From JACKIC01 sp964543795 (GTDB lineage Bacteria > Planctomycetota > UBA1135 > UBA2386), in the NCBI GenBank assembly GCA_964543795.1, contig CAZIZN010000003.1, positions 1 through 64,000 of the forward strand: a stretch of DNA of 64,000 nt, read 5' to 3'. Shown here piece by piece: positions 17,947 to 26,493 of the stretch. The stretch's first letter is position 1; each line of letters begins with the position of its first letter. The notes below the pieces were generated by a model. That model was not told the DNA's origin and searched no databases. It saw nothing but the letters and a program-made list of their open reading frames with translations. The position numbers were made by a program, and so were the translations under genes.

Positions 17947-19092
17947 ATGGTGCAGCGCGGTGGGCCGTGGTTCGGAGCATGCGCTGGCAGTGCGCTGCTC
18001 GCGATCGCGGCCTGCACCGCCTCCGGCGACGCGACCCGGCCCGCCGGGCCGTTCCGGGTCAGCGGCTCGGTGCTCGATGCCGCGGCTGTCCCGACGGAGA
18101 CGCCGCGCGCGATGGGGCGCCCCGTGCCGTCACCGTCCGCCGTCGTCCCGGTCGAAGCCGCGCCCACGCAGGCTCCGGCGGAGGCTCCCGCGGAGCCGGT
18201 CCCGCCGCCGGCGAATCCGCTCGAACTGGCCGGCGATCTCTGCGCATCCGAGCGGCACACCGAGGCGCTGCAGGTGCTCGACCACGCCATCGCCAACGAT
18301 CCCTCGTGGGCACTCTCCGTCGCCAGGGCGGGCGTGCTGCGCGACCTGGGCCGACGGCACGAGGCGCTGGCGGTCCTGCGCGGCGTCTGCGCCGCCACCG
18401 ACCCAGCCGAGTTGCATCCGGGCCTCTGGTTCGAACGGGCCGAACTCGAATGGCTCGAAGGCCATCGCCAGGATGCCGCCGACGCGCTGCGCACCCTCGA
18501 GATCGCGCATGCCAGCCACCCGTGGGTCCTCGCCAATGCCGGGCAGCTGGGGGGGCTGCGCGACGAGGTCGCGACGCTGCAGGCGCCCAACCGGATGCGC
18601 GTGCGCGACCTGCTCGGCAACCTGCGCGGCGCGCCGCAGGCTGCCGTGCGCATGCGGACGCTGGACTTCCTGGCCCGGCCGGTCGCCGCCGACGCCACCG
18701 CGCAGGTGCGCACCGACGCCGCCCGCCTGCGCGCCCGGGCCGTGGCGATCGCGGCCGGCGACGAATCGGCGGCGGTGCGGGCCCGAGCGGTTCAACTGGC
18801 CGACCCCGAGCCGGAGATCCGCGAAGCGCTCTGCCGGGAAGCCCTGGCCGATCCCGATCCCCTGGTGCGCAGCATGGGAGCGCGCCGCACCGTCGAACTC
18901 GCGGGCACCGCGGCGCCGGCACTGCTCGTCGCGGCCCTGGCCAAGGAGGCCGACCCGCCGACGTTCCTGCGCCTGCACGAAGCGCTGTCCCAGCTGGTCG
19001 CGGATGCCCCGCCGTTCGGCGCCGGCGACGAGGCCGACGCCGAGCGCCGCAGCCGTCTCGTCGCTGCCTGGAGGCAACGGTGCGGACTGTGA
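17947..19092 (+). CDS. Lipoprotein with TPR/HEAT-like repeats
   Basis: A 381-residue predicted lipoprotein with lipobox IAAC (C23) after a hydrophobic leader. A Pro/Ala-rich spacer (residues 60-90) is followed by TPR-like helices (LELAGDLCASERHTEALQVL, VARAGVLRDLGRRHEALAVL) and then a HEAT-like part (EIREALCREALADPDPLVRS). It is probably anchored in a membrane facing the periplasm as a protein-binding scaffold. Its stop overlaps the start of a second lipoprotein gene, so the two are co-translated and may work together. Confidence 0.72.
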   Translation: MVQRGGPWFGACAGSALLAIAACTASGDATRPAGPFRVSGSVLDAAAVPTETPRAMGRPVPSPSAVVPVEAAPTQAPAEAPAEPVPPPANPLELAGDLCASERHTEALQVLDHAIANDPSWALSVARAGVLRDLGRRHEALAVLRGVCAATDPAELHPGLWFERAELEWLEGHRQDAADALRTLEIAHASHPWVLANAGQLGGLRDEVATLQAPNRMRVRDLLGNLRGAPQAAVRMRTLDFLARPVAADATAQVRTDAARLRARAVAIAAGDESAAVRARAVQLADPEPEIREALCREALADPDPLVRSMGARRTVELAGTAAPALLVAALAKEADPPTFLRLHEALSQLVADAPPFGAGDEADAERRSRLVAAWRQRCGL

Positions 19093-20294
19093 TGCCCGGC
19101 CGGGCGCTGCTCGGCCCGATCGCCCTCGCGCTCGCCGGTTGCACGGCCGCCGACAACCTCTCCTTCGACGAGATCGTCGTCGAACTCGATGGCATCGTCG
19201 CCGTCGCGGGCGACGGCGCGAACCGCCGCATCAGCTACCAGGACCGCGCGCCGACATCGGCCTGGTACATGCGTCAGTTCTGGCTCGTGCCGCTGCGCTG
19301 GCCGCTGGGGCTGGCGTTCGGCGTGCGCCACGACAGCGAACTCGAGAATGCGGCCGGGCACGTCCGCGAACTGATCGACGAGCTGACCGACGAGACCGGC
19401 GGGGACCTGGAGCCGAACTGCGAGGCGCTGCTGCGGCTCGGTTGGATCGCTTCCTTCGACAACAGCTCGGCGAGCCGCATCGTCGCGCTCGACGGCATGG
19501 CAGAGATCGCGCTCCGCCTCGACCTGCCGGTGCTGCGGGACGACGGTGAAGCGTTGGCCGGACCGCTGCCGGAGGCCCAACTCGCCGCCGCGCGCGAGGT
19601 GATCCGAGGGAGCCGCCCCGTCGCACGGGAGGGGGCTCGTCTCGATGCCGCCGCGGCCACCGCCTACGCGGACGCGCTCGGCACCATCGCGTCGCGCCCG
19701 CTCGGCGACGCCGCGAGCCGCCTGCTGCTGGTCCAGGACCTCGTCGCGCTGCTGCGCGGCGAGCCGCAGCGCGATCTGCGCCCGCGCGCCGCCGCGGCCC
19801 TGCGCGCGGCGATGGTGCACGTCGTGCGTGAAACCGTGGTCGAGATCGTGCGCGACCGCGTCGCCGCCGGTAGCGAACTGCGGCTCTGCGCGATGGAGCA
19901 GTTCCGCCGCCTCGGCGGACCGGCCCGCGTACCGCTGCTGCTCGCGCTCATGACGGCTCCCAGCGCGCAGGTCGCGCGGGGCGAACCCCGTTTCGAGCCC
20001 GATGATCGCGTCCGCCTCCGCCTCATCCTCTACTGCGGCCAGCTCCGCGGCGACCTGGCCTTGCAGGAGGTCCGACTTCCCGGTGCGCAAGCATGGGAGG
20101 GCATCGCGCCTGCCGACTTCCTGGCCCAGACGATCTTGACCGAGCAGAGCTACTACTCGAAGCTCCGCCAACCAGCCCTGGCGGCCTTGTCGCTGAGCCT
20201 CGAGCGACCGCGCCTCGACTACGACCCGGCCTGGGTCAAGGCGTGGGCGGAACAACGCACGCGCCAGCCGCGCTCCCCGGCGGCACCACGATGA
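19092..20294 (+). CDS. Lipoprotein of unknown function
   Basis: A 400-residue protein with an ideal lipobox LAGC (C17). The rest is a helical domain with no known motif, containing an aromatic segment near the start (APTSAWYMRQFWLVPLRWP) and HEAT-like helices later (MEQFRRLGGPARVPLLLALM). ATG 19092 overlaps the upstream lipoprotein stop. A GTG at 19089 is possible. Its stop overlaps the next gene (ATGA), making a tight four-gene unit with 17947-19092, the DUF366 gene and the flippase-like gene. Confidence 0.7.
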   Translation: MPGRALLGPIALALAGCTAADNLSFDEIVVELDGIVAVAGDGANRRISYQDRAPTSAWYMRQFWLVPLRWPLGLAFGVRHDSELENAAGHVRELIDELTDETGGDLEPNCEALLRLGWIASFDNSSASRIVALDGMAEIALRLDLPVLRDDGEALAGPLPEAQLAAAREVIRGSRPVAREGARLDAAAATAYADALGTIASRPLGDAASRLLLVQDLVALLRGEPQRDLRPRAAAALRAAMVHVVRETVVEIVRDRVAAGSELRLCAMEQFRRLGGPARVPLLLALMTAPSAQVARGEPRFEPDDRVRLRLILYCGQLRGDLALQEVRLPGAQAWEGIAPADFLAQTILTEQSYYSKLRQPALAALSLSLERPRLDYDPAWVKAWAEQRTRQPRSPAAPR

Positions 20295-20872
20295 TCACAG
20301 CCTGGACCGACGACCGCATCGACTACGACGGGTCCGCCCTGCGCGCGCACTGGATCCTCGACCGCTTCGGCCACGTCGGCGACTCCATGGTGGCATTCCG
20401 CGGCCGCTGCGACGTCGCACGGGGCGAGATGGCGGACCTGGCGGACATCGACGGCCCCGGCATCGCCGCGGACGACATGCTGCACTTCGTCTGGGAGTCA
20501 TTCGCGCATCCCGACCTGCTGCTGGCCGTGCACCGCCAGCGCCTCCTCGCCGCGCAGGCTGCCGACGTGCTGCGTGGGTTCGCGCAGGGGGTGCCGATCC
20601 GGCGCGACGGCGACGACCTGTACGTCGGCACGGGCAAGCTCTCGATCTCGATCGCCACGGTCTCGCCGGTGAGCGCGCTCGTGCACTTCGCCGTCAACGT
20701 CGCCGCCGGCGGTGCACCCGTCCCGATCGCCTGCCTGGCCGAACTCGGCGTCGCGCCGCGTGCGTTCGCCGAGGCGGTGCTCGCGGCGGTGCGCACCGAA
20801 CAGGATTCGATCGCCGCGGCGCGGGCCAAGGTGCGCGCGAAAGGCGAGTGGCGCCGAGGAGCCGGTGCGTGA
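20291..20872 (+). CDS. DUF366 family protein
   Basis: A 193-residue soluble protein matching the uncharacterised DUF366 family: IDYDGSALRAHWILDRFG, GDSMVAFRGRCDV, DMLHFVWESF, LYVGTGKLSISIATVSPVS and HFAVNVAAGGAPV are its conserved blocks. From memory the family is commoner in archaea and scattered in bacteria. Its activity is not known to me. It overlaps both neighbours by 4 bp, so it is co-translated with the lipoprotein before it and the membrane protein after it. Confidence 0.8.
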   Translation: MITAWTDDRIDYDGSALRAHWILDRFGHVGDSMVAFRGRCDVARGEMADLADIDGPGIAADDMLHFVWESFAHPDLLLAVHRQRLLAAQAADVLRGFAQGVPIRRDGDDLYVGTGKLSISIATVSPVSALVHFAVNVAAGGAPVPIACLAELGVAPRAFAEAVLAAVRTEQDSIAAARAKVRAKGEWRRGAGA

Positions 20873-22098
20873 AGGGCCGGCTCGGCACGCTGCTGAAGCT
20901 CGCGCTCGTCGCCGGGCTGATGTACTACGTCTTCAGCTCGATCCACTTCGAGGATCGACTGGTCCTGCGCACCGGCGAGACCGTCGTGGGCGAGCAGGTC
21001 GTCGACATCGTCGGGCCGTGGAGCGCCGATCCGGTGCGCTACACGATCGGCGGCGATCCGGTCGAGAAGTCCGCCTTCCGCGGCACGCAGCCCGACGGTC
21101 GCGATCTCGCCGTCGAACCCGGCTTCCTCACCTACTGGCGCAACCTCGAACCCGTGCAGTTCGCGCTCGGCGCGTTCTGCTACTTCCTGACCGTGCTCAT
21201 CGCCGGAGCGCGCTGGTGGTGGCTGCTGCGCGTCAACGGCACGGACGTCTCGCTGCTCGAGACCCTGCGCTTCACGTGGATAGGCGTGTTCTTCAACACC
21301 GTCGTGCCCGGCGCGACCGGCGGCGACCTCGTCAAGGCGCTCTACATCATGAAGCGCTGCCCGGGCCACCGCGTGCAGGTGCTGGTGTCCGTGATCGTGG
21401 ACCGCGTGCTCGGGCTCGGCTCGCTGGCCCTGCTGGGCGCCGTCGTCGTGTTGTTCGCACTCGACCGTTTCGGCGACGTCGCCCTCTTCATCTGGAGCGT
21501 CATCGGCGCCGTGGCACTGCTCGGCATCGTGGCCTTCAGCAAGCGACTGCGTCGCCTCGTGCGCCTGAAGGACGTGCTCGATCGACTGCCGACGCGGGTC
21601 GGCCACCTGCTCAAGCTCGTCGATCAGGCGGTGTTCTTCTATCGCAACCACGGCGGTGTCATCGCCGCCAGCCTGCTCGCCGGCGTCGGCAACCACGTCC
21701 TCTCGGTGCTCAGCGTCGCCTTCATCGGCGACGCGCTGGGCGTCGGCATGCCGTGGTTCGAGTACTTCGCGCTGATCCCGGTCATCAACATGCTCTCCGC
21801 ACTGCCGATCAGCCCCAACGGCTGGGGCTTCGGCGAGGCGCTCTACAAGCTGCTGTTCGGCAAGTACGGCGCTGCGCACCTGACGACGGTCGCCGATCCC
21901 GCCGTCGCGGCGAGCACGATGGCCACGCGCGGCGTCGCACTGTCGGTGCTCTACAGGCTTCACCTGACGTTCTGGTCCCTGCTGGGCGGGTTGTTCGTGC
22001 TGTTCGAGAAGGACCGCGTCACCCGCGCCGACATCGAACGGGAGGTCGAACTCGAGCATCGCGAGGACGGCGCCGGCGGCCCGCTGCCGGCCCCCTGA
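20869..22098 (+). CDS. Flippase-like membrane protein (lysylphosphatidylglycerol synthase TM region/AglD family)
   Basis: A 409-residue integral membrane protein with about seven or eight helices and an extra soluble loop after the first helix (residues 25-85). The blocks ARWWWLLRVNG, GVFFNTVVPGATGGDLVKA, VIVDRVLGLGSL and ALPISPNGWGFGE match the LPG_synthase_TM (UPF0104) family, whose members move or modify lipids or lipid-linked sugars. GTG 20869 is supported by GAGGAG at 20856-20861 (7-nt spacing). The substrate is unknown. Confidence 0.85.
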   Translation: MKGRLGTLLKLALVAGLMYYVFSSIHFEDRLVLRTGETVVGEQVVDIVGPWSADPVRYTIGGDPVEKSAFRGTQPDGRDLAVEPGFLTYWRNLEPVQFALGAFCYFLTVLIAGARWWWLLRVNGTDVSLLETLRFTWIGVFFNTVVPGATGGDLVKALYIMKRCPGHRVQVLVSVIVDRVLGLGSLALLGAVVVLFALDRFGDVALFIWSVIGAVALLGIVAFSKRLRRLVRLKDVLDRLPTRVGHLLKLVDQAVFFYRNHGGVIAASLLAGVGNHVLSVLSVAFIGDALGVGMPWFEYFALIPVINMLSALPISPNGWGFGEALYKLLFGKYGAAHLTTVADPAVAASTMATRGVALSVLYRLHLTFWSLLGGLFVLFEKDRVTRADIEREVELEHREDGAGGPLPAP

Positions 22099-22114
22099 CG
22101 GGTCCGAAGTCCGC

Positions 22115-22144
22115 TTGGACATCGGCGCACCGGCCTTCTAGCCT
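22115..22144 (+). promoter_or_regulatory. Promoter of the PfkB kinase, leaderless type
   Basis: TTGGAC (22115-22120), an 18-nt spacer and TAGCCT (22139-22144) form a plausible sigma70-type promoter whose -10 ends only 6 nt before the ATG at 22151. There is no Shine-Dalgarno. This is the clearest case of the leaderless pattern in the window. Confidence 0.5.
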
Positions 22145-22150
22145 GCGCGC

Positions 22151-23053
22151 ATGTCGCTCCTCGTCGTAGGCTCCACCGCGTTCGACACCGTCGAGACTCC
22201 GCACGGCAAAGCCGAGGACTGCCTCGGTGGCTCCTCGACCTACTTCTGCCTCGCCGCGCGCCTGTTCGCGCCGACGCGGCTCGTCAGCGTGGTCGGCGAA
22301 GACTTCCCGGCCGCTCACCGGTCGCTCCTCGCGGAGCGCGGCATCGATCTCGCCGGCCTCGAGACCAGGCCCGGCAAGACGTTCCGCTGGCACGGTCGCT
22401 ACTCGTCGGACATGAATTCGCGCGAGACGCTGGACGTGCAGCTCAACGTCTTCGGCGACTTCCGCCCCAAGGTGCCCGCGTCGTTCCGCGACTCGCCGTT
22501 CGTCTTCCTGGCCAACGGTTCGCCGACCACCCAGGCGTCGGTGCTCGACCAGGTCCGACCGCCGCGCTTCTGCGTCGCGGACACGATGGACCTGTGGATC
22601 GAGCACGAGCGGAACAACCTCGGCGAGCTGCTGCGCCGCATCGACGGACTGATCGTCAACGACAGCGAGATCAAGCAGCTGACCGGCAAGACCAATCTGA
22701 TCCAGGCCGGTCGCGCGGTGCTGGCGCTCGGCCCCAAGCTCGTGATCCTCAAGAAGGGCGAACACGGCTGCTTCGTGTTCTCGAACTTCTTCCACTACGC
22801 GCTGCCGGCGTATCCCACCGAGTCGGTCGTCGATCCCACTGGCGCCGGCGACAGCTTCGCAGGCGGCTTCATGGGATATCTCGCGACCTGCGACTCGGTC
22901 AGTGTGTGGAACCTCAAGCGTGCGGTCGCCTACGGCACCGTGACGGCGAGCCTCACCGTCGAGGGGTTCGGCGTCGACCGCATCGCGACGGCCGACCGGG
23001 CCACGGTGGACCGCCGCTTCCACGAACTGCAGCAGTTCGTCGCGGGCGCCTGA
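22151..23053 (+). CDS. PfkB-family sugar/nucleoside kinase
   Basis: Ribokinase-fold kinase of 300 residues. It has an N-terminal VVGSTAFDTVETP strand, GGSSTYFCLAARL substrate loop, ILKKGEHGCF, and the PfkB signature DPTGAGDSFAGGF (D228 to F240) with catalytic Asp 234. Phosphate comes from ATP. The substrate (ribose, adenosine, fructose or other) is not clear. Homologues in planctomycetes are often annotated only as PfkB kinases. It is convergent with the secreted protein gene at 23066-24622 (12-bp gap). Confidence 0.88.
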   Translation: MSLLVVGSTAFDTVETPHGKAEDCLGGSSTYFCLAARLFAPTRLVSVVGEDFPAAHRSLLAERGIDLAGLETRPGKTFRWHGRYSSDMNSRETLDVQLNVFGDFRPKVPASFRDSPFVFLANGSPTTQASVLDQVRPPRFCVADTMDLWIEHERNNLGELLRRIDGLIVNDSEIKQLTGKTNLIQAGRAVLALGPKLVILKKGEHGCFVFSNFFHYALPAYPTESVVDPTGAGDSFAGGFMGYLATCDSVSVWNLKRAVAYGTVTASLTVEGFGVDRIATADRATVDRRFHELQQFVAGA

Positions 23054-23065
23054 CCGCCGCCGGGC

Positions 23066-24622
23066 TCACCGCATCTGGGTGAGCGACGGCGTGCTGACCT
23101 GGAAGCTCGAGCCCGCGATCGCCGCCGCCTGCAGCACGATCGTGACGCCGGCGAAGCCGCCGACGTTGGGGTTGTTGAAGGTCCAGGTGCCGAACCCGTT
23201 CGCATCCATCACCGCGAGGCCGAACGTCGACGCGCCGACGCTGATGAAGATCTCCGGGAAGCTGCCGGCGGTGAAGACCGGCGGGAACGCCGCGAGCGGG
23301 ATCGACGGCGCGAACCCGCCCGACGTCAGCGGCCCGAACGCCGCGACCAGGAACGCCGGCGAGAACGGAGCCCCCTTCACGTCGACGTGCCAGAGCGGCT
23401 GCGTGGCCGCGGCCGCGAGCGCGCCGAACGCCGGCTGATCGAGCACGAGCGGCTCGTAGGCGAGGCCGTCGACGAGCTGCAGGCTCATGAGGGAGGGCTG
23501 GAAGTTGGCGGCGTCGAACTGGACGCCGAGCCATGCGCCCGTCGCCGGCACCGCGGGCACGTTGCTGCCGCAGAGCACGCCGTTGATCGTGGCGATCGAA
23601 CCGTTGTTCGCGGTCGAGAAGATCGTGCCCGCGTAGCCGCCCGCATCGCTGCAGAAGACCAGGTTCGGCTCGAGCGTGAAGTTGTTGCTCGCGTCGGGAT
23701 AGGTCGACGAGAAGGTGCCGCCGGCCGGATCGAAGCCCAGCCCGCAGACCTTGCCGAACACGCCTGCGACCACGATCGGGGCGCCGGTGCGATCCATCGC
23801 CCCCGAGTTCAACACCATCTGGCGCACGGTCAGCGGCGCCGGCGACGGGCCGCCGTTGTTCTCCTCGACGACCACGCGCGCCGAGTTCGGCGCGAAGGAG
23901 ACGACGTTGCCGCCGGCGTCGTAGGTGATGGCGGCAGCGTCGACCTTGACGATGGCGCCGTCGTTCGCGAACACCTGCGTCGGGCCGTTGCCGTTGATCC
24001 AGTGGCCGCCCTGCACCGGTGCGTAGTAGAGGTCGCCGTTGGCGCTCTGCAGCAGCGCGTGCGCGCCGTGCACGCTCGTGCCCGTCGGGCTGGTCGGCCC
24101 GGCCGCGACCGCGAGTTGGGCCGCCGTCAGGAAGAACTCGACGTTGCCGTTCGGCAGGAGGCGCACCCAGTCGCCCGGCACCAACGTGTGCACCGCGGTG
24201 CCGTTGTTCGTGAAGACCTCGATGTCCTTGGTCGCGACGTTGTCGCGCACGGTGAAGTAGATCTTGTCCCAGCTCACGGCGCCGCGGTCGGCGTGCTTCA
24301 CGAACAGCCCACCGATCTGGATGTTCTCGAAGTAGGTCTTGAACCCGTCGAACTTCAGGTGGTTGCCGTCGTTGTTGGCATCGCCGAGGAAGCAGTGCAT
24401 CGCACTCGCCGGCAGCAGCGATCGCGCCGCCGCCCCCGCACCCGGCGTCACCGCCGAGAACTCGAACTCCGCGAGTTGGCTGATGCTGCCGCCCGCGCGC
24501 TCATTGACGGCGTCGAGGCTGACGAACGGGAAGCGGCCGGTGAACAGGATGGTCTGGTTCTGGGCGGCGGCGACGGTTGCGAGAGCGGTGAGGGCGCAGA
24601 TCGCGCGCAGGGGGGGCATCAT
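23066..24622 (-). CDS. Secreted beta-rich protein, unknown function
   Basis: A 518-residue protein with signal peptide MMPPLRAICALTALATVAAA. ATG 24622 has GGAG about 10 nt upstream. The mature part is beta-rich and Asn/Gly/Phe-rich, with LGDANNDGNHLKFDGFKTYF and EVFTNNGTAVHTLVPGDWV, and resembles secreted extracellular proteins of planctomycetes. The C-terminal about 90 residues (FPPVFTAGSFPEIFISVG) look like a separate small domain. No catalytic residues can be assigned. It is divergent from the glycosidase-like gene at 24768 across a 145-bp region with a perfect palindrome. Confidence 0.7.
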   Translation of the reverse strand: MMPPLRAICALTALATVAAAQNQTILFTGRFPFVSLDAVNERAGGSISQLAEFEFSAVTPGAGAAARSLLPASAMHCFLGDANNDGNHLKFDGFKTYFENIQIGGLFVKHADRGAVSWDKIYFTVRDNVATKDIEVFTNNGTAVHTLVPGDWVRLLPNGNVEFFLTAAQLAVAAGPTSPTGTSVHGAHALLQSANGDLYYAPVQGGHWINGNGPTQVFANDGAIVKVDAAAITYDAGGNVVSFAPNSARVVVEENNGGPSPAPLTVRQMVLNSGAMDRTGAPIVVAGVFGKVCGLGFDPAGGTFSSTYPDASNNFTLEPNLVFCSDAGGYAGTIFSTANNGSIATINGVLCGSNVPAVPATGAWLGVQFDAANFQPSLMSLQLVDGLAYEPLVLDQPAFGALAAAATQPLWHVDVKGAPFSPAFLVAAFGPLTSGGFAPSIPLAAFPPVFTAGSFPEIFISVGASTFGLAVMDANGFGTWTFNNPNVGGFAGVTIVLQAAAIAGSSFQVSTPSLTQMR

Positions 24623-24682
24623 GGGTGCGAGTCTCCAACGGAAAGGAACGATCGGATCCGGCGCGAGACCATATCGCGCGAC

Positions 24683-24702
24683 CCCACCCTGGCCAGGGTG
24701 GG
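24683..24702. promoter_or_regulatory. Perfect 20-bp palindrome in a divergent promoter region
   Basis: The half-site CCCACCCTGG (24683-24692) is followed directly by its exact reverse complement (24693-24702) with no spacer. It lies 61 bp upstream of the minus-strand start and 66 bp upstream of the plus-strand start, as expected of an operator bound by a dimeric regulator controlling both genes. A spacer-free palindrome cannot form a good RNA hairpin, so a terminator is unlikely. Confidence 0.5.
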
Positions 24703-24767
24703 TGACAGGATGTGCTGTGGCATGCATCATTCCGCCCCGGCTCCGCAGCCCGGCACCGACGATTCCA

Positions 24768-26447
24768 ATGCACCGCATCCTCGCCACCCTCGCCCTCGCC
24801 ACCGCCCTCGAAGCCCAGACGCCGTCCACCGACGTCTCCGTCGGCGTGTTCCCGTTCCTCGTCGGCAACATGGACGCACGCATCGGCGAGATCGTGACCA
24901 ACTGCCAGACCTACGGCATCGACACGCTCTACGTCAGCGCGTTCCGGGCGACCGGACCGCTGACCGGCGACCTCTGGATCACCGACAGCGCCGGCGACTG
25001 GAACCCGGCGTGGGGCCCCGTGCGCCCGACGGGTGCCGGCATCCACCTCCGCAATCTCATCACCGCGTGCCACAACGCGGACATCCGCGTCGTCGCCGTG
25101 TTCAAGTGCTTCGCCGATTCGGTGCAGCCCGACCACGCCGCGCACAAGCAGTACCTGCTCGACGTCATCGACTACTTCGTCGACAGCTGGCAACCCAACG
25201 GCCAGCCGACCTACGACCTCGACGGCATCGCGCTCGACTACGTGCGCTACGTGGGGGGCACCGGCGTGCAGGCCTCGAACGTGACCAACTTCGTCGCCGA
25301 CGTCCGCCAGCGCATCGGCAGCCTGTCGCTGCACGCCTACCTGCTCGCCAACCGCTACACCTTCGACGGCCCCGTCTACAACTCGCAGTTCGCGAGCTAC
25401 GCGACGACGATCGCCTCGCTCGCCGCACAGTTCGGCCAGCACTGGGAACAGCTCGCTCGCCACGTCGACGTGATGATGCCGATGGCCTACTCGGCCGACG
25501 GTTCGATCTACAACACCTACGCCGGGCACCAGGCCTACGTGCGCCAGACCGCGAGCTACGCACGCACGGCATGCCAGATCGCCGGCTTCCCGAACCGGCG
25601 CGTCGTGCCGACGATCAAGACCTACACCGGCGAGGGCGAGACGACGACGACGCAGACCATCGAGGCCTCGATCACGGGGGCCCTGCTCGGCGGCGCCGAC
25701 GGCTACCAGTCGTTCCGCTACCAGTTCCTCGTCAATCAACCGACGTGGTGGACCAAGATGCAGCAGTACGCAGCGCCCGGCTGCAACTGGCCGCTGCCGC
25801 AGTTCTCGGCGAGCGCGACGCGGCTGACGCAGTCCTTCGACGCCGGGGCGAGCCGCGACGCCGACCAGGCGCCGACGACGTTGTCGATGCGGTTCGACGT
25901 CGACGACGACGGCGCCTTCGACACCCCCTGGCAACCGCTCGGCTCCGCGCAGTCGCTCGCGCGCCATCCCGGCACCTGGAGGACGACGATGCAGGTGCGC
26001 GACAACGAGGGGCACGTCGCGACCACCCGCCGCCGCGCCAGCGTGGGTTCGGCGGTGACGCTGCAGCCCAACTTCGTGAGCGCCGGCAGCGGCGGCGCGG
26101 TGCAGATCCACCTCGATGTCGGACCGCTCGGCGCGGGCAACGTCTACCTGGTGCTGGCGTCGTTGTCGGGGACCAGTCCGGGGTTCGTCTGGCAGCCCGG
26201 CTTCCCGGTGCCGCTCAACAGCGATTTCGTGACCGCGGCCCTGGTCGCCGATCCGAACGGCGGCCTGCTGGCCAACGGACTCGGCCTGTTCGATGCGCAA
26301 GGGCGCGCCACTGCGACGCTGACCGTGCCTGCGTTGCTGCTGCAGCCGTTCGTCTGGCAGGCAGTCAGCTGGAACTTCATCAGCGTCGACGGGCTCGGGC
26401 TGCCGCGCTGCGTCGGGGACAGCCGCGCGCTGACGATCCTGCCCTAG
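24768..26447 (+). CDS. Secreted putative glycoside hydrolase (GHL10-like) with PKD-like domain
   Basis: A 559-residue protein with signal peptide MHRILATLALATALEAQ. Residues about 20-340 look like a TIM barrel of the GHL10/DUF187-type putative glycosidases: GIDTLYVSAFRATGP, AVFKCFADSVQPD, YDLDGIALDYVRYVGG (typical D-G-x-x-L-D-Y-x-R-Y block), HVDVMMPMAYSADG and YQSFRYQF. A PKD-like segment follows (MRFDVDDDGAFDTPW), then a C-terminal beta domain (VYLVLASLSGTSPGF) seen in other secreted planctomycete proteins. The substrate is unknown. Confidence 0.72.
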   Translation: MHRILATLALATALEAQTPSTDVSVGVFPFLVGNMDARIGEIVTNCQTYGIDTLYVSAFRATGPLTGDLWITDSAGDWNPAWGPVRPTGAGIHLRNLITACHNADIRVVAVFKCFADSVQPDHAAHKQYLLDVIDYFVDSWQPNGQPTYDLDGIALDYVRYVGGTGVQASNVTNFVADVRQRIGSLSLHAYLLANRYTFDGPVYNSQFASYATTIASLAAQFGQHWEQLARHVDVMMPMAYSADGSIYNTYAGHQAYVRQTASYARTACQIAGFPNRRVVPTIKTYTGEGETTTTQTIEASITGALLGGADGYQSFRYQFLVNQPTWWTKMQQYAAPGCNWPLPQFSASATRLTQSFDAGASRDADQAPTTLSMRFDVDDDGAFDTPWQPLGSAQSLARHPGTWRTTMQVRDNEGHVATTRRRASVGSAVTLQPNFVSAGSGGAVQIHLDVGPLGAGNVYLVLASLSGTSPGFVWQPGFPVPLNSDFVTAALVADPNGGLLANGLGLFDAQGRATATLTVPALLLQPFVWQAVSWNFISVDGLGLPRCVGDSRALTILP

Positions 26448-26476
26448 GCACGCGTGCAGGTCGCGGTGGCCGCCGC

Positions 26477-26482
26477 TATCGT
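26477..26482 (+). promoter_or_regulatory. -10-like box before the aldehyde dehydrogenase
   Basis: TATCGT at 26477-26482 lies 11 nt before the ATG at 26494 and no Shine-Dalgarno follows. It fits the short-leader pattern seen elsewhere in the window. Confidence 0.3.
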
Positions 26483-26493
26483 CTTCGGCCCCG

